64,000 nucleotides of DNA from assembly GCA_045644325.1 (NCBI GenBank), contig JAZRGT010000030.1, positions 5,410 through 69,409 of the forward strand. The letters run 5' to 3'. Under the pieces are notes generated by a model. It worked only from the letters and a program-made list of their open reading frames with translations, was not told the DNA's origin and ran no database searches. The DNA comes from CAG-390 sp045644325. Lineage in GTDB: Bacteria; Bacillota; Clostridia; Oscillospirales; CAG-272. Positions 24,721 through 33,458 of the stretch are shown in pieces; position 1 is the stretch's first letter, and each line of letters starts with the position of its first letter. The position numbers and the translations under genes were made by a program.

Positions 24721-26382
24721 TTGAAAAGATTTATTTTGCTATTAATTACATTGCTTTTATTCTGTGGGCTTACCGCCTGTAACGAAGACGAGGCTGAGAC
24801 AACGCAAGCCGAAACCGAGGCGGAGGTCACCGAAACTTCATTCAGCCTTGTCGAGAACGGCGAGGCGGCTTATGCCATCGTCCTCCCCGAGGGAAGCAGC
24901 GGAGAAATGCGCGAGGCTGTCAACTCCTTTGCTTCAAAGCTTTCCGCGATCTACGGAGTGAAATTTGAGGTCAAAAAGAACAAGAACCTAGCCGAGGGCA
25001 AGCGTCTGATCACGGTTGGAGCCCAAGATGACGGCACTCACGCCGAGCTGTATTCCGAGATTCCTTATAACAAATACGCCGTAAGGCTGACGGACGATGG
25101 CAATATTGCCATCGCGGCTTGGAGCACGTCTACTATCGGCGATGCATGCTCAAAGCTCGTTATGAAGCTTGAAAAATCATTTTCTGCGGGGAATACCGTC
25201 GGTACGCTGACGGAGGAATGGGAGCTTGACGGCAAGGACAGCTCGCTCCTCGACGACGCGGTACCGAATTTCGCGCCGACGCAGATGCCGTGGCTTTATC
25301 ACGTTCAGGGCGCGCGCGGAGCGTACGAGTTATGCTTCAAATCAAGCACGATTGCCGATTGGAACGCTTGCATCGAAATTCTCCGCGAAAACGGCTTTGA
25401 GCTCCAAGTCAAGACCGAAAATTCCGATGCAAGCTTTGCCGTGCTTCTGAAGGACGGACTCGAGATAACCGTGGATTTCTGGAATAAAACGGGCGAGCTG
25501 ATCGTTATAGTTGATAAGCCCGAAGACTCAAAGCCCTACGCCTCCGAGTCTATTAATGCAACGACCGTGCCGAAGGTCGTCGAGCCGGGGCTTGAATATG
25601 CGGGTGCGCTGAAGGGTACTTGTTACGTCGTTCAAGCGTCTGACGGAAGCTTTGTCATCGTTGACAGCGGCGACAGCGATCCGAAATTTCTCGACAGACT
25701 TTATTCGACCTTGAAGTCGCTCGTTCCCGAGGGCGAGAAGCCGCACATCCGCGCGTGGTTTATTACGCACGCTCACGGCGACCACATGAACGGTCTTGTT
25801 GACATTTCGACCTCAAAATACGCCGCAATGATCAAATGTGACGCGGTATATTCGAATATGCCTTACGAATCATATCAGGCAGCATACGATAAGAGCACTT
25901 ACGTAAACCGCATTTCAAAGCTTGAAAAGGCGGCAAAGACGCTCGGCGCGGCTTACGTTACCGCAAGAACGGGACAGACTTATTATTTTGCCGATATAAA
26001 AATCACTGTTCTCGGCTCCGTTGACGATATGCTTACCACCGAATTCGGCGATCTTGACCAAACGAGCCTCGTCTTCCGCGCGGAGGCGGGCGGTAAGAGT
26101 ATGATATTCTCGGGCGATTCGGGTCCTGCTTACATAGGTCAGTATATTAATAAAAGATATACAGCCGAGACGCTTAAATGCGACGTGGTTCAAGCGACCT
26201 CGCACGGTCAGAATGGTGATGCGCTTACGGATTATTACAAAATGACCGATGCAGACTATTATCTCTGGTCGGCAACCAAGGATTTTTACGGCAGACACAC
26301 ACCGAACAAGTATATCGAAAGTGATAAGAGTGCGAAAATAATATATTCGTTTGACGGTGCGTATACCGTCGAGCTTAAATGA
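24721..26382 (+). CDS. Lipoprotein with metallo-beta-lactamase-fold domain
   Basis: The start is TTG at 24721, with GAGGTGAT over the end of the AraC gene. The protein has 553 residues, a signal peptide and lipobox Cys20 (GLTAC). Residues ~40-150 resemble the N-terminal module of the lipoproteins at 12371 and 38332 (AYAIVLPEGSSGEMREAV, RLITVGAQDDGTHAEL). The C-terminal half is an MBL hydrolase: GTCYVVQASDGSFVIVDSG, then ITHAHGDHMNGL (about 348-359) with the His/Asp metal ligands, MIFSGDSGP and VVQATSHGQN. ComEC-like and phosphodiesterase-type MBL domains share these motifs. The substrate is unknown. It is co-transcribed with the AraC regulator and the phosphatase gene 10 bp downstream. Confidence 0.82.
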   Translation: MKRFILLLITLLLFCGLTACNEDEAETTQAETEAEVTETSFSLVENGEAAYAIVLPEGSSGEMREAVNSFASKLSAIYGVKFEVKKNKNLAEGKRLITVGAQDDGTHAELYSEIPYNKYAVRLTDDGNIAIAAWSTSTIGDACSKLVMKLEKSFSAGNTVGTLTEEWELDGKDSSLLDDAVPNFAPTQMPWLYHVQGARGAYELCFKSSTIADWNACIEILRENGFELQVKTENSDASFAVLLKDGLEITVDFWNKTGELIVIVDKPEDSKPYASESINATTVPKVVEPGLEYAGALKGTCYVVQASDGSFVIVDSGDSDPKFLDRLYSTLKSLVPEGEKPHIRAWFITHAHGDHMNGLVDISTSKYAAMIKCDAVYSNMPYESYQAAYDKSTYVNRISKLEKAAKTLGAAYVTARTGQTYYFADIKITVLGSVDDMLTTEFGDLDQTSLVFRAEAGGKSMIFSGDSGPAYIGQYINKRYTAETLKCDVVQATSHGQNGDALTDYYKMTDADYYLWSATKDFYGRHTPNKYIESDKSAKIIYSFDGAYTVELK

Positions 26383-26392
26383 GAGGGAACAA

Positions 26393-27127
26393 ATGAAGAT
26401 ACTTATAATCCGCCACGCGGAACCCGATTACGAAAATAATACCATCACCGAAAAAGGCTGGCGCGAGGCGCGTATGCTTGCCGAAAGACTTGCAAAATTA
26501 CCTATAAGCGACGTTTACGTTTCCCCTATGGGCAGAGCACAGCACACGGCACAGCCCTACCTTGAATTGACGGGAAAGAGCGCGCAGACGCTCGATTGGC
26601 TTCACGAATTCCGAGGCAGAGTGTGGGATGAGGAAAAGGGGAAGAACCGCTGCGCCTGGAATATGAAGCCGCGCTTCTGGAACGAGCATCCCGAAATGTT
26701 CGATAAGGACCGTTGGCTTGAAAACGAGCTTATGAGCTCTGGCAACGTCGAGGAGGTATGGCAGGAGACCATTAAGGAATTCGATGCAATTCTCGAGGGC
26801 TACGGATATAAGAAGGACGGCTTCTTCTACCGCACCGAGCAGAGCCCCGATACCACTATCGCATTCTTCTGCCACTTCGGACTCGGAATGGCGCTGATAT
26901 CGCATCTTTCGGGCGTTGCGCTCCCGATGCTCTGGCAGTCCTTCTTTATGCCCGCATCGTCTGTCACAACAATGGTCACCGAAGAAAGAGTCAAGGGCGA
27001 GGTCTTCTTCAAATGTATGCAGCTCGGAGATACCTCCCACCTCTACGCAAACGATGAGCCCGTGTCGAAAAAGGGACTTGCGAAGGAGTTTTACGAGTCG
27101 AAGGAAGACGCGGTTTTGTCGAAATAA
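26393..27127 (+). CDS. Histidine phosphatase family protein
   Basis: The protein has 244 residues from the ATG at 26393, with GAGAGGGAAC upstream. The N-terminal ILIIRHAEPDYENNTITEKG holds the RHA phosphohistidine motif. YVSPMGRAQHTAQPYLE is the typical second block, and FFCHFGLGMALISHLS near residue 165 supplies the second catalytic His. These branch-1 histidine phosphatases (phosphoglycerate-mutase-like) act on sugar phosphates, nucleotides or other small phosphoesters. It is the third gene of the AraC-MBL unit. The central insertion (GRVWDEEKGKNRCAWNMKPR) is longer than in small family members. Confidence 0.9.
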   Translation: MKILIIRHAEPDYENNTITEKGWREARMLAERLAKLPISDVYVSPMGRAQHTAQPYLELTGKSAQTLDWLHEFRGRVWDEEKGKNRCAWNMKPRFWNEHPEMFDKDRWLENELMSSGNVEEVWQETIKEFDAILEGYGYKKDGFFYRTEQSPDTTIAFFCHFGLGMALISHLSGVALPMLWQSFFMPASSVTTMVTEERVKGEVFFKCMQLGDTSHLYANDEPVSKKGLAKEFYESKEDAVLSK

Positions 27128-27135
27128 AAATATAA

Positions 27136-27173
27136 GGGACAGCCTCTCAGGGTAGAAGCTGTCCCGATTTTTA
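27136..27173. terminator. Terminator between convergent genes
   Basis: The stem GGGACAGC/GCTGTCCC (27136-27143 with 27158-27165) is followed by a T-rich stretch on the plus strand, ending the histidine phosphatase unit. A-rich DNA on the other side could let it serve the minus strand too. Confidence 0.75.
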
Positions 27174-27183
27174 TGTTGTTTAG

Positions 27184-27564
27184 CTAATCAGCTATACGCC
27201 ATTTCATTGATCTTGCAATAACGTAAGAGCTTTCCTTCAACCGCTCCGTGGAGGTGTACACCTCGCTCGACCAGACTATATATCCCGGCTCTATGTTAAC
27301 GCAAGCCGCATACAGATAGTCGTTTTTGCTGTTTATCTGCCATTGGAGAAGATTTTCAAATTCGATCTCAACTATGGCATCGAAGATGCTCGGCGCAAAT
27401 ATTTTAAGCGTAAGCTTTGTTTCGTCGGGATGAAAGTGAAGGCAGTTATCGATCCTCTTTATCCCGCTGTGCTTATATTGAACGTCAATGATACAGCCGT
27501 CGTGCAGATTCCGTGTTTTTTCAAGGAAATCATTTATATCTTTTTCGGATTTTATTTCCCTCAT
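27184..27564 (-). CDS. Uncharacterised 126-residue protein
   Basis: I do not recognise a family with confidence. The sequence alternates short strands (NLHDGCIIDVQYKHSG, LTLKIFAPSIFDAIVEIEF) and has no signal peptide or membrane span, suggesting a small soluble beta-rich protein. The early motif LHDG is seen in several short proteins of unknown function. It starts 13 bp after the rtcB stop and is probably the last gene of that unit. Confidence 0.65.
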   Translation of the reverse strand: MREIKSEKDINDFLEKTRNLHDGCIIDVQYKHSGIKRIDNCLHFHPDETKLTLKIFAPSIFDAIVEIEFENLLQWQINSKNDYLYAACVNIEPGYIVWSSEVYTSTERLKESSYVIARSMKWRIAD

Positions 27565-27577
27565 TATTAATTCACCT

Positions 27578-28786
27578 TTATTCCGTTGCCTTGAAATTGT
27601 AGATAGGCTTGATGCGGCAGACTATCTCTGCGGTGGGGGTGATGTTTTCAACTATCTCATCCATACTCTTATATGCCATAGGAGATTCGTCAAGAGTGTC
27701 GGGGACTACGCAGGTCGAGTAGATTCCCGCCATCTGCTCCTCGTATTCCGCCATAGTCAGACGCTCGAACGCCGCAGAGCGCGACATAAGTCTGCCCGCT
27801 CCGTGGGGTGCGGAGTAATTCCAATCCTCGTTGCCGCGGCCGATGCAGATGAGCGAGCCGTCGCGCATGTTGATGGGAATGAGAAGCTTTTCGCCCTCCT
27901 TCGCCGAGACCGCGCCTTTGCGGAGTATCATTTCGTCAACGTCGACGTAGTTATGAACGGTTTCGAAGGCTTCAAGCGCGGTGAGTCCGACTCTTTCAAG
28001 CAAGATCTCCGCCATTCTTTCGCGATTGCGCTTTGCGAACTTCTGACAGATGTCAACGTCGTGGATATAATCCTCCATAAAACGTCCGTAAAGATAGCAA
28101 AGATCGGCGGGGAGCGTAGGCTCCTTTGCTTCCCATTCCTTTGCCATAGCCTTGAGAGTATCCTGAATCTCGCTTCTGCGCCCCGTCTCCTTGTAGGTGC
28201 GGATGATCTCCTCGCGGCGGTTGAAATATTCCTCCTTGCCGAGGTTGAGATCGACGGCGATGCCCTGATAATAATCCGCAACCTGCGTACCGAGATTTCG
28301 GCTTCCCGAGTGGATGACGAGGTACTTGTTGCTATCGGAGTCCTCATCTATCTCGATGAAGTGATTGCCTCCGCCGAGCGTGCCGAGGCTTCGCTCAAGA
28401 CGCTTGGCGTCCTTGAGGTATCTATAACAGCGGAGAACGGTGAGGTCAAAACGCTCGTTTCGACCTTCCCAGACCTCTCTGCCCGAGGGGATGAAATGCG
28501 CGGCTTCGTCGAACTTTTCAAGGTCGATATCTACCTTTCCGAGCGCGACGGTGTACATTCCGCATCCGATATCCACGCCCACCATCGCGGGAACGATCTT
28601 GTCGGTTATTGTCATTGTCGTACCGATGGTACAACCCTTGCCCGCGTGAACGTCGGGCATTATTCTTATCCTCGAGGACGAAAACGCCTCGGTGTCACAA
28701 ACCGTCTTGATTTGATCGCGCGCACCGTCCTCAAGGGTGGACGCGAAGCAACGGGCGGTGTTATAATTGCCTATAATTTCTATCAT
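27578..28786 (-). CDS. rtcB: RNA-splicing ligase RtcB
   Basis: This 402-residue protein joins RNA 2',3'-cyclic phosphate (or 3'-phosphate) ends to 5'-OH ends using GTP and Mn2+, acting in RNA repair. Family motifs are complete: MPDVHAGKGCTIG (43-55), VGVDIGCGMY (69-78, metal-binding Asp and Cys), LGGGNHFIEID, IHSGSRNLG, and SAPHGAGRLMSR with the histidine that takes GMP. Length is normal. The known bacterial regulator RtcR and the cyclase RtcA are not present here. Instead it lies between uncharacterised small genes, with tandem WYL proteins upstream. Confidence 0.95.
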   Translation of the reverse strand: MIEIIGNYNTARCFASTLEDGARDQIKTVCDTEAFSSSRIRIMPDVHAGKGCTIGTTMTITDKIVPAMVGVDIGCGMYTVALGKVDIDLEKFDEAAHFIPSGREVWEGRNERFDLTVLRCYRYLKDAKRLERSLGTLGGGNHFIEIDEDSDSNKYLVIHSGSRNLGTQVADYYQGIAVDLNLGKEEYFNRREEIIRTYKETGRRSEIQDTLKAMAKEWEAKEPTLPADLCYLYGRFMEDYIHDVDICQKFAKRNRERMAEILLERVGLTALEAFETVHNYVDVDEMILRKGAVSAKEGEKLLIPINMRDGSLICIGRGNEDWNYSAPHGAGRLMSRSAAFERLTMAEYEEQMAGIYSTCVVPDTLDESPMAYKSMDEIVENITPTAEIVCRIKPIYNFKATE

Positions 28787-28798
28787 AGCTTTCTCCTT

Positions 28799-29302
28799 TC
28801 ATCCCTCAAAGGGAGTCTGTAAGACGTAAGGCAGGTGGGTGTCGATTTCAAGCTGAATGACGGGTGTGGGGAAATCTTCGTGAAGCAGGGCGTTGTCAAG
28901 TATCGGAAGCACCTTAAAAGGAAAATCCGGATCGGGCGAGTAGCTGTGCTCCCAACAAGTCCTTTTCATAATTACCCCGGTATCAAGCAGAGTTTTCTCA
29001 ACCATATCGGGCGATTCCACTATTCTGCCGCAGACGTGATACCAACCGTTGTACCAGATCGTTCCGTCCTTTTCAAGCTGACCCGTGACGTTATAGACCT
29101 CGGGGGGCTTGCGCGGATCGATGCCGAGGGAGCGTAAAAACTCCGTCACACGGTCAGATGCCTCCATAATGACTTTATCGAAATTCCGACAGCCGACGCA
29201 GCTGCACTGCTCACCTATTGACTTGATATCCGTGCGCTCATAAAATGCACGGGTGCGCTCGACGTCGACGTCGAGGATACAGTTATTAAGCTTAAAGATC
29301 AT
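28799..29302 (-). CDS. Uncharacterised protein with Cys cluster, rtcB-linked
   Basis: This 167-residue soluble protein has no family I can name. It contains the compact motif EQCSCVGCRNF (about 31-41), a possible metal site or redox pair, followed by a helical stretch and a beta-rich second half (YNVTGQLEKDGTIWYNGWYH). It lies 12 bp upstream of rtcB and overlaps the gene before it by 11 bp, so it is almost certainly translated with both. Similar short proteins carrying a CSCxxCRN-type motif occur in Clostridia (recollection, not checked). Confidence 0.7.
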   Translation of the reverse strand: MIFKLNNCILDVDVERTRAFYERTDIKSIGEQCSCVGCRNFDKVIMEASDRVTEFLRSLGIDPRKPPEVYNVTGQLEKDGTIWYNGWYHVCGRIVESPDMVEKTLLDTGVIMKRTCWEHSYSPDPDFPFKVLPILDNALLHEDFPTPVIQLEIDTHLPYVLQTPFEG

Positions 29303-29717
29303 TGAATGCTCCTTTCTCGAAATAGCGTGAAAGTAATTCTTTGTCGCAGTAATAAGGGCCGCACATATAGCCCTCGTGAGTTTTGATATAAGTCCACGAG
29401 AAATCCTTTGCTACGACGTAAATTTCAATGCACTCCTCAAGATCGTCGGAGCAGATTTTACCGTGTTCTGTGAAAGAGAGCATATTTTTACCGAAGCGTT
29501 CAAAAAATATTGCGTTCTCTTTTTCTTCGGGCGGGATACTGTCGAAGGCATCCATTGCGTCGATCCGCTCAAGATAGCATTCTTTGGGAAGATATCCCCA
29601 AGAGAAAAGATGCCAGATATACTGTTCTGCGTGAATCAGAAATTTATCCCGCGGATTTTTGTATAAAGGCGATGCAAAGCTGTCGAGCCATTGTTTTTTG
29701 AATTTCTCGTACTTCAT
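29292..29717 (-). CDS. DUF4275-like protein
   Basis: This 141-residue protein of unknown function resembles the DUF4275 family: KQWLDSFASPLYKNPRDKF at the N-terminus, YIWHLFSWGYLPKECYLE in the middle, and VVAKDFSWTYIKTHEGYMCG then PYY near the end. It is soluble and rich in aromatic residues. It is the first gene of the rtcB unit. Its start follows AAAGGAAT, and a -10-like TAAAAT about 40 bp upstream sits in a 16-bp string also present in the HPr-like promoter. Confidence 0.72.
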   Translation of the reverse strand: MKYEKFKKQWLDSFASPLYKNPRDKFLIHAEQYIWHLFSWGYLPKECYLERIDAMDAFDSIPPEEKENAIFFERFGKNMLSFTEHGKICSDDLEECIEIYVVAKDFSWTYIKTHEGYMCGPYYCDKELLSRYFEKGAFNDL

Positions 29718-29790
29718 ATTGATTATTCCTTTCGTTAGAATTTCACCTTACGCTCATATTTTACCATTAACGGGAAACTTTTTCACGGAA

Positions 29791-29826
29791 AAAAAGCTGC
29801 GAACTTACTAAAGTTCGCAGCTTTTT
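29791..29826 (-). terminator. Terminator after the WYL genes
   Basis: A 16-bp perfect stem (29791-29806 with 29811-29826), A/T-tailed on both sides, lies just beyond the second WYL gene's stop. Confidence 0.9.
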
Positions 29827-29843
29827 AGTGCTTTTTAGTGCTT

Positions 29844-30749
29844 TTATCTTAAATTCAGAAGCTTTTGAGCCAAAAGCTTCTTTTTTATCAGCTCGACGAA
29901 GGAGTCGGGAGCCTCGGCTTTGACGCGCGGACCGAATGAGAGCGTGCGGATGACGATCTCGGACTCGTCCTTGTGGTCGAATTTGACGTGAAGCAGGTAT
30001 TCGTCCTTACCCACCTTTTCTGCCCGCTTTTCAAAGTGTGCAAAGTGGAGCATACACCGCTCGAGGGCGTTTCGCTCGTCCTTGATGCGGAGGGTGACGG
30101 TATCGTATCGCTCCTCGCGGGGGATGTGCTTGAAAGTCTCGCCGCAATATTTTACCGATTTGATCTTCGAGAGATTGATCGTGTGCAGATACTTGCATCC
30201 GTCGGTGATAAGTCGGAATTTGTCGTCCTTTTCGGAATACTCGAGCCGCAAGGGCATGACCTTTGCATACATCTCTTTGCCGCTTCTGTTGGTTAGATTG
30301 ACCTTGATCGGAGTACCCGCGCGGATAGCGGAGAGGATGATGCGAAAGCGTTCGATGTATCCCTCGTCGGAGAAATCGTCGCCGTCGCAGTATTTATCGT
30401 AGACGTAATAGTCATCGGGAGTGAAGAGAGGCTCGACGTCATCGAGTCCGTCAAAGGAAACGTCAAAGAGCTTGACTCGCGGATCAAGAGAGATCGCCTT
30501 AAGCCAGCTTTTTTGCAGAGAGGTCAGAGGAACTGTAGGCTTATGCTTCAAAACCGTGCTCATATCGGGACGGAGAAGCTGCCATTTACCGCTTTTGAGA
30601 GAGGGAAGAATGGTCGTAATACTCTCGCCGAAGGCGCGCTCCGAGACGATCTTCTGAAGCTCGCGCTCGTCGCGCTCGCCGTCGATGATCTTTGAAATGA
30701 TCTCGGCAACGGTGTTGTAGTAAGCGGAATAAAGCTCGCTGAATATCAT
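29844..30749 (-). CDS. WYL-domain protein (second of a tandem pair)
   Basis: This 301-residue protein has a central WYL-like domain: IRAGTPIKVNLTNRSGKEM, then VMPLRLEYSEKDDKFRLITD and LHTINLSKIKSVKYCGETF, the usual strands after the variable WYL tripeptide. A C-terminal WCX-like region ends it. No clear helix-turn-helix is visible at the N-terminus. WYL proteins are ligand-sensing transcription factors, often near RNA, DNA-damage or defence genes. It overlaps the upstream WYL gene by 4 bp, so the two probably form one functional pair. Confidence 0.78.
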   Translation of the reverse strand: MIFSELYSAYYNTVAEIISKIIDGERDERELQKIVSERAFGESITTILPSLKSGKWQLLRPDMSTVLKHKPTVPLTSLQKSWLKAISLDPRVKLFDVSFDGLDDVEPLFTPDDYYVYDKYCDGDDFSDEGYIERFRIILSAIRAGTPIKVNLTNRSGKEMYAKVMPLRLEYSEKDDKFRLITDGCKYLHTINLSKIKSVKYCGETFKHIPREERYDTVTLRIKDERNALERCMLHFAHFEKRAEKVGKDEYLLHVKFDHKDESEIVIRTLSFGPRVKAEAPDSFVELIKKKLLAQKLLNLR

Positions 30750-32002
30750 TGATCGCTCACCTCGATTCCGTACATTCTGTACATTTCTTCAAGATCGCGA
30801 TTAAATTTGTTTTCGTCGGTTCGGTTTGAAAAATTCAATTGCACGATGCGGCAGATGAAGGTTCTGATCCAGGGGATTATCTCGCTCGTTTCGTAAACGT
30901 CGGCGGTGAAGCGGTAGGTGGAATCGTCGATCTTTTCAACCGTGCCGTTACGCTTTTCGCGGTAAAGACGCTTGACTATGTAATCCTCGTTCGGCTCGAC
31001 TTTGATCGTAAAAGTCACGCGCTCAAGGCTTGGTCTGCCGCGCCTGCCTCGGTTTACCACAACGCCCCACATATTGCTCTGCTTCTGATCGAGCATAGCG
31101 CGAAGCTCGTCAAAACGCGGCGTGACCTCCTCAAGCTTGACGGCGGAAAGATAGTCGATCCTGAGGGAGCGGAAATTATTGAAATCGGGCTGATACGCGA
31201 TCAGATGCTGCTTGCCATTCTGCGTGCTGATGAAGATGCGCAGCGGGATTATGCGGTTTCGCCTCGGCTCGTCCGAGCGGCGGCTGTGATTCGTTACCGT
31301 GATAACTCGCTTCTGCCTCATAGCCGTGAATAATGCGGCAAGGACTTCGCTGTCCATCGCGCCCGTGATATAGTGATGCTTGAAGCCAAAGGCGTTCTTA
31401 TGCGTGCGCGTTCTGTCAAGCAGAAATGAGCCGATAACACCGCAAGGTGCCACCTCGGAATAGAAATCGAGAAGATCACAGTAGTCCGAAAGATCAAAGC
31501 CTTCCGCGCGGCGGTAAAGCATACGCTTGCCCGATTTTTCGGAGATTATAATGCCTTCATCGCAGTATTCCTTGAGCTTTTTGCGCAGAGTCGATTCGTC
31601 GAACATCATCGGCGAGTCGAACTCGGAGAGATAGTCGCGGTCGATCATTTGCATAATCTCGGGAATCGAAAGCGCGATCTCGGGCGAGTGAAGAATATCG
31701 AAGAGGATGAAATGGAGGGTGATATCGCCGTCGGTGAAGCTTTTGGACTTCCAAGCCTTATAGAAAGGATTGTGACGCGAGGATCGGCTGTCGATCGAGA
31801 TGAAGATATTCTTTCCCTCGGGCGTGCGGACGAAGCTCATATGATCGCCGAGAATGCTCTCCATACGGCGGCGCTCGTCGTCGTAGGAGCGCGCGCTTTT
31901 TTGGTTGTATCCGTCGCGGCTCTTGAAGCCGTAGACGTAAAACTCGCGCATAAAAGCGCGTATTCGCTCAAAATTCTTAATGAGCTCGCTGTAAGACGAC
32001 AT
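30746..32002 (-). CDS. WYL-domain transcriptional regulator (first of a tandem pair)
   Basis: In this 418-residue protein an N-terminal region up to ~170 has winged-helix features (LSIPEIMQMIDRDYLSEFDS, then DESTLRKKLKEYCDEGIIIS). The WYL domain follows with LFTAMRQKRVITVTNHSRRS, RIIPLRIFISTQNGKQHLIA and FRSLRIDYLSAVKLEE. A C-terminal WCX part has VTFTIKVEPNEDYIVKRLYR. The DNA-binding part here and the poorly helical partner downstream suggest one protein binds DNA and the other modifies it (inference). It lies 18 bp after a membrane-protein gene. Confidence 0.83.
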   Translation of the reverse strand: MSSYSELIKNFERIRAFMREFYVYGFKSRDGYNQKSARSYDDERRRMESILGDHMSFVRTPEGKNIFISIDSRSSRHNPFYKAWKSKSFTDGDITLHFILFDILHSPEIALSIPEIMQMIDRDYLSEFDSPMMFDESTLRKKLKEYCDEGIIISEKSGKRMLYRRAEGFDLSDYCDLLDFYSEVAPCGVIGSFLLDRTRTHKNAFGFKHHYITGAMDSEVLAALFTAMRQKRVITVTNHSRRSDEPRRNRIIPLRIFISTQNGKQHLIAYQPDFNNFRSLRIDYLSAVKLEEVTPRFDELRAMLDQKQSNMWGVVVNRGRRGRPSLERVTFTIKVEPNEDYIVKRLYREKRNGTVEKIDDSTYRFTADVYETSEIIPWIRTFICRIVQLNFSNRTDENKFNRDLEEMYRMYGIEVSDQ

Positions 32003-32020
32003 TGTTGCCTCCTTCCTACG

Positions 32021-32896
32021 CTAACTGCTGATATAAAACGGTTCGTTAAATGCTCCGCGACGATATTCGATGATGAATTCCTCGCCGATCTCGTAGCTGT
32101 AATAATTCGAAGATGAAACGTCAAGCTCGATGGTCTTGCCGTCAAGCTCCAAGATGAAAGAATAATCGACCGATTTGCCGGCGGTATCTACGTCTTTATC
32201 AACTATGATCGCGGTATGCTCCACGGGTTCGATGATATCCAAGGCGTAATTCATATTCAAGGCAGTGGTCCACGTGATAATGAAGAACATAAAGCAGACT
32301 ACGATGGGCATCAGCACGAGATTAGCAGACGTATAATCAAGCAAGTCCATTCTCACCAAAAAGAAAGAAATTATTCCGGCGATTATTCCGATGATCAATG
32401 GAACCACCCAAAAGTGCAGTCCGCGTGGATTTTCGATGAAGGAATACGCACGCGCATCCAAAATCATAAAGAGCGCCAAAAACGTCGCCTCGAGATCTAG
32501 CCATTTGTAGACCTTCAGTTCCTTCAGATATTTCAGAACGAGATACCCGAACATTACGAAAAACAGCACCGTTATATAGATCAGATATATTTTGTTCGAT
32601 AACGTGATCACTGTTATCCAAGGAACGGCAGAAAAGAGCAATGAAAGGAGCCTGCCGAATTTTGGCAGTTCTTTTTTATTGCGGAAGGTAAAAAATACTA
32701 TCGTTGCGGTAATCGCAAGCTTGAATATGACCGTAACGATGAAGCTGTCGCGAACCTCCTGGAGCGAGGGATGATTAGAAAAAGTGAATAAAAGTATCGA
32801 ACCTACAACAACCAATATACAAATCACAACAGGCTGCAGAAGTCCCGATGCTTTTGTTTTTTGGTGATTCTTCTTTTTCTTTGAGTGCCTTTTCAT
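32021..32896 (-). CDS. Uncharacterised multi-spanning membrane protein
   Basis: This 291-residue protein has a very basic N-terminus (KRHSKKKKNHQKTK) and about seven hydrophobic segments between residues 20 and 220. It ends in a soluble beta-rich domain of ~75 residues (HTAIIVDKDVDTAGKSVDYS; GEEFIIEYRRGAFNEPFYIS). The last domain resembles the short DUF3592-like extracytoplasmic folds seen in small Gram-positive membrane proteins, but I would not assign it. The codon style is AT-richer than its neighbours. It lies 5 bp after the nitroreductase gene in the same direction. Confidence 0.68.
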   Translation of the reverse strand: MKRHSKKKKNHQKTKASGLLQPVVICILVVVGSILLFTFSNHPSLQEVRDSFIVTVIFKLAITATIVFFTFRNKKELPKFGRLLSLLFSAVPWITVITLSNKIYLIYITVLFFVMFGYLVLKYLKELKVYKWLDLEATFLALFMILDARAYSFIENPRGLHFWVVPLIIGIIAGIISFFLVRMDLLDYTSANLVLMPIVVCFMFFIITWTTALNMNYALDIIEPVEHTAIIVDKDVDTAGKSVDYSFILELDGKTIELDVSSSNYYSYEIGEEFIIEYRRGAFNEPFYISS

Positions 32897-32901
32897 AGCT
32901 G

Positions 32902-33432
32902 TTAATCAATAAATTTAACTATCTCGTCCATATCCTTGCGCTTTTTGGTGCGGAGTTTATCTCCTTCCTTGGCGTATCCGATAGTGATGACGAGCCTTAC
33001 TGGCGCGTCGAGAGAGCAGATCTTGCGGATCTCCGCGTCGTCGAGCCAGCCGAGAATACAGCTTCCGAGCCCCTGTGCGGCGGCTTCCGCGGTGATGTAG
33101 GCGGAAAGGATGCCGATGTCGATCGAGCGGTAGTCGTTGCCCTTGACCTTCGCGCCGAGCGCGGCGGATGCGACGTAGGGCTTTTCGGAAATTACGATAA
33201 GCACGGGCGCGTCGGTTGCGAATTTATTCATTCCCATACCCTGAACGGCTTTTGCTACAGCCTTCGCCGACTCGCCGCGGCAGACCGTCATAAGATACGG
33301 CTGACCGTTGCAAGCGGAAGGGGAGAGGCGCGCCGAGTCAAGTATTGCTTGCAGTTTTTCTTCTTCGACCGCCCTCGCCGCATCGTAACTGCGGCAGGAT
33401 TGGCGGGTGTTTGCTATTTCTGTGAAGTTCAT
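32902..33432 (-). CDS. Nitroreductase-family flavoprotein
   Basis: In this 176-residue protein the N-terminal TRQSCRSYDAARAVEEEKLQ and SARLSPSACNGQPYLMTVCR are the FMN-binding blocks of the nitroreductase family. AAQGLGSCILGWLDDAEIRK and LVITIGYAKEGDKLRTKKR complete the fold. Members are dimeric FMN enzymes using NAD(P)H to reduce nitro compounds, quinones or enones. The length fits the short clostridial subgroup. The in vivo substrate is unknown. Confidence 0.9.
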   Translation of the reverse strand: MNFTEIANTRQSCRSYDAARAVEEEKLQAILDSARLSPSACNGQPYLMTVCRGESAKAVAKAVQGMGMNKFATDAPVLIVISEKPYVASAALGAKVKGNDYRSIDIGILSAYITAEAAAQGLGSCILGWLDDAEIRKICSLDAPVRLVITIGYAKEGDKLRTKKRKDMDEIVKFID

Positions 33433-33458
33433 TATATATTTTCCTTTTCGTGTTAGAA

